DNA from: Earliella scabrosa
Lineage: Eukaryota; Basidiomycota; Agaricomycetes; Polyporales; Polyporaceae
Reading direction: 5' to 3'
Assembly: GCA_022605405.1 (NCBI GenBank)
Contig: JABYQQ010000014.1
Location: 868,001-932,000, forward strand
Length of the DNA: 64,000 nt
Shown: positions 13,060 to 23,030 of the stretch, piece after piece
Layout of the letters: every line of letters begins with the position of its first letter
Numbering within the stretch: the stretch's first letter is position 1
Notes under the pieces: model-generated
Databases searched by the model: none
The model's input: the letters and a program-made list of their open reading frames with translations, nothing else
Told to the model about the DNA's origin: nothing
Position numbers and translations under genes: made by a program

Positions 13060-14124
13060 GCTCAGAATGAGCATAGGGATTGGTGTGACGTTGCGTATCA
13101 CCCACTGGAGTATCGGCGAGACAACGGGTCGATTGGTGACGAACAACTTCCAAGTTTGTCAAGGCGACCTCCGTGCATCGCCACCACGTGGCGCTTCAGG
13201 AGGGGCCGGGCCGCCGTCAACCTTCGCGTCTCAGCCTCAGCCTCACCGCTTTTCTGAGCCTTCCTCCATTGACCGTGGATTCCTACGACGACATCGCGAG
13301 GACGGCCTGCGCCCACAGCTAGAATAGCGTCTTCTCCGTTGACGGTTCTGAGACCATCGTAGCCGTTCGCTTGAAGAGGCTCAAGCCTCTCTTTCACCTA
13401 TACCTCAACATCACCATCGAGAATTCCTGGAGCCCGCATCGGCGGATTTCCATTACCCCAGACATCCCAGACCAGTGCGGTACCACGCGCCTTTGTGGTC
13501 CTGTGCCGCAGTCGACGGCGGTATCTCCTTTACCTCAGTGGGACGAGATCAAGCGATCTGCACTGTTGAACGCTGCTCCGCCGTCCCCAAACACGAGTTG
13601 AACCCGTTCGGAGAAGTCATCGCAGACGTTCTGGTGCTGGAGGCGATCATCAGACCCGTCGTCTGGGATCCCGTTGAAGGAGACGTGTTTGAGATGGAAG
13701 GGGGACCTGTAGGGGTTCCATAAGAGTATCGCGAGCGGGGAGAGATCGGAGCAGTGTTGGTCGATGCGGCCGAAGAGGTCTCACGTAAAAGGTGCGAGGT
13801 TATTGCTGCTGTGTTGGCTAAGACGCCGTTGTCGTTACTGAGAATTGTGCCCGTTGACATTCCTCCCAATTCCGAATCATCTTCCCTGACATTACCTACG
13901 TACCGTCGAGTTGGATGGTTCAACGCTCCGTTCTGTGATAGGGATGTCTGGTTGAGCAGTCCGCAGCAGCGCATCCAAATCATACAGCTCATGTGATGAG
14001 TTTGATGAACTATTTGCGACTTGTCTGACAAGACGTTGCAGCACCATGTACTCATCGTTTCTGACTGCGATGCTTGTCTAGATTCACCGGCTTTGCTCGT
14101 GACGGTACTCAATCCACGATACAC
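13060..14124 (-). pseudogene. Unrecognised coding relic behind FunK1
   Basis: Several stretches read like real protein but in different frames and without clean splice sites to join them. In minus-strand order they are HELYDLDALLRTAQPDIPI near 13990-13930, SPLAILLWNPYRSPFHLKH near 13740-13690, VWDVWGNGNPPMRAPGILDG near 13470-13405, and then, after an in-frame TAG at about 13398, an open frame down to 13098. This pattern suits a decayed gene, or a multi-exon gene I could not solve. I do not recognise the family. It lies head-to-tail upstream of the FunK1 gene, so an association with that gene's 5' end is possible but unsupported. Confidence 0.3.
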
Positions 14125-14651
14125 CGATGGGATTTGGCGGTGCGAGCGCGAATCGACCTTCCATCATCTCCATCTGATGGTGACTTTGCCCGCAGATGTT
14201 CACGATCGAGGCTATCTAGATGTAGGATGAACAGAGTGCTACCCCCCTCAGATGGTCGTCATGCGCGTGGCGTGTTGTGGGAATTTCTCGTGAGATACTT
14301 ACCGCATTGCACTGAATGCTCGTCTGTGCTGATGTTCTAAGTTCATCTTCTGTATTCTCCACAGTGGACACCTGATTAGCTTGAGTCCCACACATGTCCG
14401 CAGATGGTTGTAGAAGCCAGACTTGCCCACAAGGCCGCAACGAACAGCAAAAGGAAACTTCTCTCAAAGATCATGCGCCCTCCTGGACTAGTTGCTGCCT
14501 TGTATCGCGCCACCAACTCTTCGATGACACTGATCAACTGTACATCAGGAGAAGATGACTCAATTCAGTGCCCGAGTAGCATCGCCGGGGACGACATTTA
14601 TAGGGTTCCCATGGGGAAGGCGTCGGTGTTGCTCCCCTCTGAATTCGAGCC

Positions 14652-16420
14652 ATGCCGAACTATCCCTCGACATCGCAAGTCTTCACCCTGGCACAAACGG
14701 AATACAAGTAAGTATATCTTGCCTCTTTCGCGACGAGCTCTACTTTTACATCGCAATACGGCTATGAGACAGCTGTCCTGGTACCTCCAGACCGTTGCCT
14801 TAGGTCAGTTCAATCGCTGCCTGCGCGACACCGAGTCTCCCACAAGCTCAATGACATGTATGATGTCTATCAGGCCTCCTGGTATACGAGTACGCAATTA
14901 CACTCAGTCGCGAGATCGATTTGTTCTGGGGCCACAAGATCAATATAACCTCGATAATCTTCGTCACAAATCGATATCTGCCCCTTCTTGTGAGCATTGT
15001 CGATCTGCCGTGGTCTTCTGGCAACACAAGCCGTGAGGTAAGCATGAGCTCTTGCGCATCTATCGAGCAGTCGAGCACAGCATCCATACTAATCGTTCAG
15101 TACACCTACATCCTAGAGGTGAGCGTGGACAATAGCTAGTTTCACCATTGGTACTGACCTCAACTATGTAGTTGCGGCGCGTTGGTGTACACACAAGCTG
15201 TCCTCGGATATCTTCAGTACTTTCCTTGGGCATGTGAGTAGTACTTCCAATGAATCCAATCCCGTAACGTCTCAGCTGCCCGACAAATACCTAATATATA
15301 TCGCAGTCTTCTCTGCTCTGAGAGCATACGCCCTCAGCTCTAGATCATGGAGTTTGGCACTTCTGGTCTTCGTTCTGTCTGTTCTCTACCCCATGATCAA
15401 CTATGTGAGCATATATACACCTACCGCAGGGTGGGGTGACTGAAACAGTTGAGGATAGGTTACGCTGGCGTTTACGTACACGGTACCAAATTCTCAAGGG
15501 TGCGGCTACTCATTCACTCTCTCCGACGCAACAGTTGACATGTGAGCAAATGCCTTTCTTGGCTTAGAAAATTGACTAACATGCTCTCCTCAGATGTAAG
15601 CAGCTCAACGCAGAGGCCACGATCGTCACGGTGACCTCACGCCTATTCTCCTGGCAGTGGCTATCGTATACAGAACTACCTTTGTCATGTCGGACCTGCT
15701 TGTTCTGGGAGTTACCTGGAGGGTGACGTACAGAGCAATAGCAGCAACCAAGACACTTGGATATCAAACGTTTCTATCACGACTTTCGCAGATATTGCTG
15801 AGAGAAGGTGATTGATACAGTTTGCCAGTTCGCGCTCGTTGAAAGCTCATATATCACGAACAGGACTTGTCTATTTCTTGTCAGTGTCCCTCCGGGACTG
15901 CACCAGTGGAACCGTGACTGATCGTGATGCAGGATTATACTCGTATCCAACATCTTACATATGGTGCTCTACTTGGCTTCAGTGAGTATCGGCGCTCGTG
16001 CTACTACCTGTCCGGTTCTACTGACCGTACTACATGGATCGTCTCAGCTCATGGGCAGTGCAGAGGACATAGTCATCCTCCATCTCTCGGATCCGTGAGT
16101 CAGGCTTTGGGAGGACTTACAACTTTGAAGTAGGGAATGACCTTCGTCACAGTCTCATTGCAATCGTCCTATCAAGATTTCTCATGAATCTGCAGGAGGC
16201 TGGTAGATTTACGCCGCATGAACGCTCCCGTCCCTCTACGGGAGATATCAAAGTGAACAAGTTCATCGGCTCGATTGGCTTGACCCACCATGACCAAGAC
16301 GAGACATTGACTCCTGGAGCCCATGGCGAAACACACAACTCCCCGACCGCCGTCGAGACGGCCACCTTGGCTCACATTGAGCTCGGGGATCAGGAGGAAC
16401 CGCCATTGTGTAGAGCTTGA
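14652..16420 (+). CDS. DUF6533 multi-pass membrane protein, copy 1
   Basis: A member of the DUF6533 family of fungal membrane proteins, function unknown. Recognised exons include 14652-14707, 14769-14803, 14874-15037, 15172-15233, 15307-15404, 15459-15541 and one starting at 15594. The last coding exon ends at 16420. Diagnostic text is LLVYEYAITLSREIDLFW and VTNRYLPLLVSIVDLPW, then LQYFPWA, FSALRAYAL, GCGYSFTLSDATVDICKQL and a C-terminal SRFLMNLQEA followed by a polar tail. Most exons between are hydrophobic helices. The frame does not close between 15037 and 15172 with simple GT-AG choices: an 18-nt candidate exon (15101-15118) leaves it one phase off, so at least one short exon is mis-assigned. 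The paralogue 1 kb downstream has the same arrangement and the same problem. Confidence 0.85.
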
Positions 16421-17328
16421 TCATGTGTACGTTGCTCAACATTGCTCCGTCATGTTCAAGTTTCCCTTCAGGTCGAAGCAGTGCAATGTCTCAGCATGAA
16501 CGGTTGCTCGACTACCCCTGTACGATACATACGCGTGTACTATCCACCTTAAACTCATAAACTCATAATTGAGCGTCTCGAGAACGCTCTGTACTCCCAC
16601 GAGGCTGTCTCGCAAAGTTCGTACAACACAGTGGACCTGACGTTGAAGGAAGAAGCCGGCTGAAGATCGGCCACCGCCTTGTACGAGTCCCAATGCGAGG
16701 CGGCCGTCTCCAGAGGTGTCAGCGACAAGCAGATGAAGGTGTGCGAGCATACGTTACGGCTCATCGTCTATACTGTTCCCAGCAATGACGTGATCGTTGA
16801 CGAGAGCATGTTACTTATTTAACTCATTTCAACCACCATCGTCGTGATAGAATTCGAGTCTGTCCATCATCTGACGGTTGTATGTGCTATGTGTCCAGTA
16901 CTGTGCACCAGACCGCCCAAGCATAGTCACAATTGACGGTCACTACGTACGCCATACGTGCGTCTTCAATCAGGGTGATGATCACCCCACAAGTTGCAAG
17001 CTATCGTCGGCATTGGTGCCCTAGTAACAATGCGCTACTCCGCATCCAGGGTTATGAGTTCTTTTGGTTGCCATCATCTCACTTCGCTTTGCATCAAGAT
17101 GTACGCCAGTGTCAATGCCGGTTCTGTCTCAATGAACAGCTTCGATTTAGCAGGGCGATGCATCGACGATGCGCGAGTCAAAATGATCCAGTTTTGGAGT
17201 CTACGTCGCCTCGTCTCACCAAGGCGTCTGGACTCTCTCACTTGGTCTCTCTTGCAGGTTTATCCTAGCAGTCATCTTCTCGTGCCCCGTCACTTACTCT
17301 CTCACTTTGTCTCTCGCCTATTCAAGAC
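16421..17328. other. Spacer between the two DUF6533 genes
   Basis: About 900 nt with no supported gene. It presumably holds the terminator of the first DUF6533 gene and the promoter of the second. Short open frames at 16994-17270 do not resemble the family. Confidence 0.45.
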
Positions 17329-19059
17329 ATGTCCTACACAACACAGGCCGTGGAGTCACTTCAAGACTTCGCGTTCGTGTGAGCGGTGTTGGTCTTACGT
17401 GTGCACACCTCAGAAGTTGACGCCTCGTTGCGCTCAGCCAACGTGTCCAGTACATCGAGGTCGCCACGGCAGGTATACATCGTCCATCCCCACCGGTTCC
17501 ATGCAATACACTAACGCCATTGTCTTAGCTCTCCTTTTATACGAATACGCAGTAACCGTAGACCGCAAAATCGTACTGTTCTGGAAGGGAAAGAGTACTA
17601 CGGCCTGGATTTTATTCGTGGCGAACCGATACTTGCCATTGTTATCCAATCTGACAGCAATTCCATGGCCTTTCACTGACTTGGTAAGCAAGTTTTCCCA
17701 TTGCAGCATCACATTCACATGCATCTTATGATTGACGATCAACCAGTCGTCAAGGTGGTTACTGACGTCTGTTATACGTCGAAGTCTTGCTGACATTGCG
17801 TGTGGCATAGTACCAGTACCTGTGCAGGTCTGAGCTACACGGCGACTGCAGCAGAAGCTCTTCAATATCTCCCCTGGGCCTGTGAGAATCCCGAGCACTT
17901 GTGGAACCTGGCATGCCGCATACTGACCATGTGCATAAAAATTAGGCTTCTCGTCCCTAAGAGCCTATGCGCTCAGCTCAAAATCATGGGGTGTGGGACT
18001 CACCATTTTCATGCTCTCCATTCTTTATCCAGTCATCAATCTGGTAAGTCTACCGGCTTCACGCTGAACTCTCATGAGGATGAAGTGGTTCCATTCTCTT
18101 CAGGCATTGCTTGGGTATACCCGTATGGTGTATACGCCGCACGCTTGCGGGTTTGTGTACACATTACCTGCTTCCGCAAATGACATGTAAGAAATATCCG
18201 ACCAATAACTCTCACCGTCATTGACTAAACACACTATGTCTAGATGTAAGCAATCCTCCTCAGAGCTCAGATTGAGATCTAATGGAGCTCCTGTAACCTG
18301 GGTAGTGGCGATCATATACAGGTCCAGCTTTGTCTCAGCGGATATCATCGCTCTAGCGTTAACTTGGCATGCGACATATAAAACAATCAAAGAGCTCAAA
18401 GCCGCTCGTCGAAGCAGCCGCATCCCCGGGTTCTCGCAGGTTCTTTTAAGAGAAGGTTGTATCCGCTCATTTGTCAGTATCTTGAATAGAAGCTAATCAG
18501 TCACGTTGACACGGCAACACCTAGGCGCAATATACTTCTTGTTCGTTCATTTTTGCTACACCTAGTACTAAGTAGTAGTTAGTGAGGATGTCCCGACTGA
18601 GAGCCTTCTCTAGGATCATCCTACTGGGAAGTATGGTGCATCTGGCGTTTTACCTGCTCTCGGTCAGTTAGCGTTACATCTAGTGATCAGTGTTCACGTC
18701 CTAATCACGAACGTAGATGACAGGCACCACAGCAGATGTTGCGACTGTCTACCTCTCGGAATCGTGAGTCCCTCCTATCAGATACCAGTAGTACTTCTCG
18801 CTAAGAGCGTAACCCTGCTGACGCTCACAATAGACTAACCGCGATTGCCATGTCGAGATTTCTCATGAACCTTCAGGAGGCTCATAACACCATGGCGCAC
18901 CAGGGCTCGCTTGCCTCAATTGGCAGCCTTCATGCCAGTCGATTCATCGGGTCTATTGGCTCTCCCCTCCCTCCACCCAGTGGAGAGTACGGTCGGCCAC
19001 TGCCAGATGAGCAGGACACTGCCAATCAAGTAGAACATCATAATACCGACTCTGTTTAG
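17329..19059 (+). CDS. DUF6533 multi-pass membrane protein, copy 2
   Basis: Paralogue of the gene directly upstream, in the same orientation. It starts MSYTTQAVESLQDF at 17329, followed by a phase-2 intron, then VQRVQYIEVATA, an intron, and the DUF6533 core ALLLYEYAVTVDRKIVLFW and VANRYLPLLSNLTAIPWPF. Later exons give LQYLPWA, FSSLRAYALSSKSWGVGLT, HACGFVYTLPASAND and, at the C-terminus, LTAIAMSRFLMNLQEA with a polar tail ending at 19059. Exon order and intron positions match copy 1, including the frame that will not close after the NRYLPLL exon. Function unknown; the helices and absence of catalytic motifs suggest a membrane or sensory role, which is only inference. Confidence 0.85.
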
Positions 19060-19710
19060 TATTATTTCTACTCATTGTTATGACTTACAATGGGTCACCT
19101 GGTGTGTCAAAGACCCTCGCACAATCTGTGCAAGCGGGCAACGCTGCCAGTGAGCCGCGTGACACTTGTTTTCTTGATAGATGCAGGCTGGCGCACGCAC
19201 CACAGTACCTCCTCTCATGGCAGCTGCCACTATCCGCTGCAAACCTGTACATGTTGCCAGAGAACGCAATAGCACCACTTGAGCGTGCAGAACACCGTTG
19301 CGTGACGTGTATTGTAGCAGAACGCGGTGTGACTATCACGCTACGCGTCCCGTCACATTCTTCATTCGGCACTACAAGCGCCCATGCGACCTTTCACGAA
19401 CGAACTTGGACTCCCTGAGTCGGTTTACAGCTTCTCCACCCAGTACTCTTGTATTACTGCGATTACCTGTCGCGTATACTACTACGCGGCTCTAATGCGA
19501 TGTGGTAAAACTCATCGCTCGTGCGACCCATGGAGGTCACGGTACCTCTTCACCGTGATCAACTGGGGACCGGAAGCCATGTAGGACAGCACGCCAAAGC
19601 TGAACCGAGTAGGGACTTCTCGCCCGGCTCTCATATAAGGACGGGTCGCGTGCGGGGGGCTCTCATCCCCCTCCTCTCCTCCGCCCTCCCCTCCCATCCG
19701 CTCGCCCGCC
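19060..19710. other. Intergenic, upstream of aspartic protease
   Basis: About 650 nt. No gene seen. The last 80 nt carry a TATA element and a pyrimidine-rich leader for the protease gene. Confidence 0.45.
19634..19639 (+). promoter_or_regulatory. TATA box of aspartic protease
   Basis: TATAAG at 72 nt before the start codon, followed by a C/T-rich leader. Position and sequence fit a fungal core promoter. Confidence 0.55.
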
Positions 19711-21614
19711 ATGACTCGAAACGTCCTCAGCCTAGTCACTCTTTTGCTTACTCTCTCTCTTCATGCATCCGCCCTCCCTATGTCTCTAATGTCAGGTCTT
19801 ATGAAGTCCGCCGCGACACAACCAAACTCCATGCTCACCACCTCTCCGGCCACTCTCTCGCTTGCCCGCCGCTTCAACTCCACCGGCTCTTCGAACGTCC
19901 TCAAGTTCGACCAGGCGCGCGCCAGGGAGTTGAGACGCAAGGGACAAGCTCGCGGCGGCGGAGTCGATCAGGGCGGTTCAGACGCTAGCGGGAACCTCTA
20001 CGATGTTGAGGCCACTTCGCAGGTGGTCAGCTATGTTGTCACGGTGAGTAGTGATCTTTTCTAAGCCAGTCGCGTGCGTTGAGAGCAGCTGCGTAGGCAA
20101 ACATTGGCACTCCTCCTCAACAGTGTGAGTACCCGCGAAACCTCTTGTACGGTCGGACATATAAACGGTGTCTACGCACGCCCCTGTAGATCAGCTATTG
20201 GTCGACACCGGCAGCTCGAATACCTGGGTCGGCGCTGGCAAAACGTTCATGCCGACATTCTCGACGAAGCCGACCGGTCAACTCTTTGTGAGTTCATATT
20301 CACCGAAGACTACCTCCTACTGATCATATTCTGTAGCACGTCACATACGGATCCGGACAGGTTGATGGCGAGCATGCTACTAAACCGACTGAGAAAAGCG
20401 GCTGACGTGCGCATATAGGCTTCGAGGTGCTAGAGACTCTGACTTTGGTGGAAGGCCTGACCCTCACCAACCAGTCTATCGGTGTCGCGGAAGTAGCGAT
20501 AGGCTTCGACGGTGTAGATGGCATCCTCGGGTGAGTCTTCGTCGAGTCTCGCACAGCCGAGTCCTCATAGTCGATCAGGATTGGTCCACAGGATCTGACC
20601 TGCGGTGAGTGAACAACTTCGCCCATGCTTGTTGAATGTCGACTTAACGCGTCTCAGGGTCTTTCGCGCCTGACACGGAGAAGTGTGTCCCAACCGTCAT
20701 CGACAGCGCGTGGTTGGGCGGGTTCCTCGACTTCTATGAGATCGGCATCTCCTTCCAACCTTCCGACACCCTTGTTAACAAGAACGGCGAATTGACGTTC
20801 GGCGGCATCGACAAGTCCAAGTTCACCGGCCCTCTTAACTGGACGTAAGCAGACCTCGTTTCATCAGTACTAGAGCGCATACAGTCGACTGCCGTGCACT
20901 CACATCACGTTGCAGGCCTCTCACGACGATCGATCCTGCCAAGTACTTTGTCGGCGTTGAACAGTCGATCACCTACGGTACCCAGCTCGTCCTCCGTCCT
21001 TCCGCAGGCATCCTCGACACCGGCACCACGCTCATCTTGTTGGCGAGTGGTACGTCTCCATTGACTGCAATACCTATGTGCATTCTCATCGTGCCGGACG
21101 TTCTTATGTCCTTCCAGACGCATTCCAGAACTACAAAGACTACACCGGAGGCGTCCCCGACGACGACGTCGGCCTTCTGCGAATCACGCCCGAGCAGTAC
21201 GCGAACCTGCAGAGTCTCTTCTTCGAGATTGGTGGGGTGAGTGCCTCTCCTGTCCTCCGCGTATGATGCCTCGCCCACTGACAACTGGCGATCCTGCCTC
21301 TTAAGGTCCGGTACGAGCTCACGCCCAACGCTCAGATCTGGCCTCGCGCGGTACGTCACCGTCTCTCTTCTCCTGTAGCTTTGTCCGCTCATCTGCCACC
21401 ATTCACCTGCGCATAAATACAGCTCAACGAGGCGCTCGGCGGGGACTCGGACCACCTGTACCTCATCGTGAACGACTTCGGGTCCGCGTCCGGCCTTGGG
21501 CTCGACTTCATCAACGGCATGTCCTTCCTCGAGCGGTTCTACATGGTCTACGACGTCGGCAACAGTCGTGCAGGGCTAGCGACCACCCAGTATACGTACG
21601 CGGAGATCAACTGA
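19711..21614 (+). CDS. Secreted pepsin-like aspartic protease (A1)
   Basis: An acid endopeptidase of peptidase family A1, made as a secreted zymogen. Eleven exons close in frame: 19711-20043, 20097-20124, 20190-20287, 20337-20367, 20419-20530, 20579-20604, 20658-20844, 20916-21049, 21118-21236, 21306-21350, 21423-21614, giving 434 residues. Order: signal peptide (hydrophobic run about residues 5-22), a basic propeptide of about 85 residues, then NIGTPPQQYQLLVDTGSSNT with the first catalytic Asp. The flap segment is HVTYGSGQVDGFEVLETL, followed by FDGVDGILGIGP, then ILDTGTTLI with the second catalytic Asp. The tail GNSRAGLATT is typical. No GPI signal is seen. One intron (20368-20418) uses a GC donor, the only way I found to keep the flap region in frame. 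Confidence 0.95.
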
Positions 21615-23030
21615 GCTGCAGCCCCCCGAGCCCGTGGTCGGCAGCAACATCTCTCCCCATGTACATGTACGAACAACGACTTGCCTGTGTCTCAATTCAT
21701 TTCCTGCATGTGAGCTCTCGCAATATCGTTGGGGCACTCGCCACCGTAATCGACGATGGACGTCAACAGTGCTGCCATCGCATTGTAGACTCTACTAGCT
21801 ATCATCAACGTTGGCAGGGGGGTTTGTTTGGTGGAGATATGGACCTTGGACGTCGTGAGACCCGTAAGGAGGCGGCGACACTATAGTACATGAATGAGGT
21901 CATTAATATGGGGGTGGTGGGGCGAGCAAGCCATCGCCAGCCGGAAAGCCGTGAATGCGGGAACGCGTGAACGGTGGTGACCACGGCGGACTCCATCCTT
22001 TCCTCGGGTACAAAGAGGATGGAGAGGGAACATCGCGGATCAATAGGAGGGACGGAAGGAAGGAAGGGGGGACGCAGGAGGACGGTAAGGGAGGAGAGAG
22101 ATGAGAGAGGGGAGGGAAGAGGAGGGGGAGGCATGGACGACAAAATCCCGGGAACGCAGAGAGACCAGAGAGAACCGGAGCACAGTGCGAAATGCGGAAT
22201 GCAGAGGCGTGCGTGCGCATGTATGTATATGTACAGGGCGGAATGCAAGTGAGGAGGGGGAGCCAAATGAGGTGCAGGCGAAGGGGGTGGAGATGAGATT
22301 ATGTGCGAGATGCAAAGACACGTGCGAAAGCAATGAGCAATGGACAATGGACAAGAGCAATGAATTGGATTGGATGGGGAGATGTGGGGAGATGTGGATG
22401 TATGGACGCGATGGGACAGAAGCTGATGTGGAACTGATGGATCGTGATGCGTGCAGCATGTTGCCAGAATACCAGGGGATATGATACGAGACCGGAGAGA
22501 GGCGAGCAGGCGAAATGTGATCGGAACGGGAACAGAAACGGGTTCGGAACAGGATCCGTGAGCAGCGAGCACTGAGCAGCCGTCGATGGAAGAGATGAAT
22601 GCGTGGATGCTTGGACCTTGGGCAGACGTCCGGTGAGTAATAGACGGCGCGCGCGTGCGTGGAAGAGATGCGAGATAAATAGAGCAGGAGTGCAGATGGA
22701 GATGCAAGGGCAGATGTGAATGCAGATGGAAGAGGTTGATGGGCCACAGAGCGCGACGGCCGAAGCACATCAGACCGGGCTGACCTTCTGTCAGATCGCG
22801 GGCGGAGGCTTGGCGCTGCACGAGAGCGAGATGAAGACGAGAGAAGCGGACGGAATGTCGAACCAGGACGGACGTGGGACCGGCGGCACCAGGCTGATGG
22901 CCATGACCATGACTGCATGGCCGGATGAGGGTCTGACGGAAGGACGCGCGCGGCGCAGGAGTGGTACGAGACCAGGACCGCAGACGATGTGGACCACGAA
23001 TGCGTCCTCCTGAGCAGATATCTTCGAGCT
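21615..23030. other. Convergent intergenic, purine-rich
   Basis: About 1.4 kb between two converging genes. It contains a strongly purine-rich tract (about 22046-22131) and degenerate gatggagatg/gcagatg repeats near 22690-22735. A 418-codon open frame on the minus strand is low-complexity Ser/Pro/His text produced by that composition, and I reject it as a gene. Confidence 0.5.
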
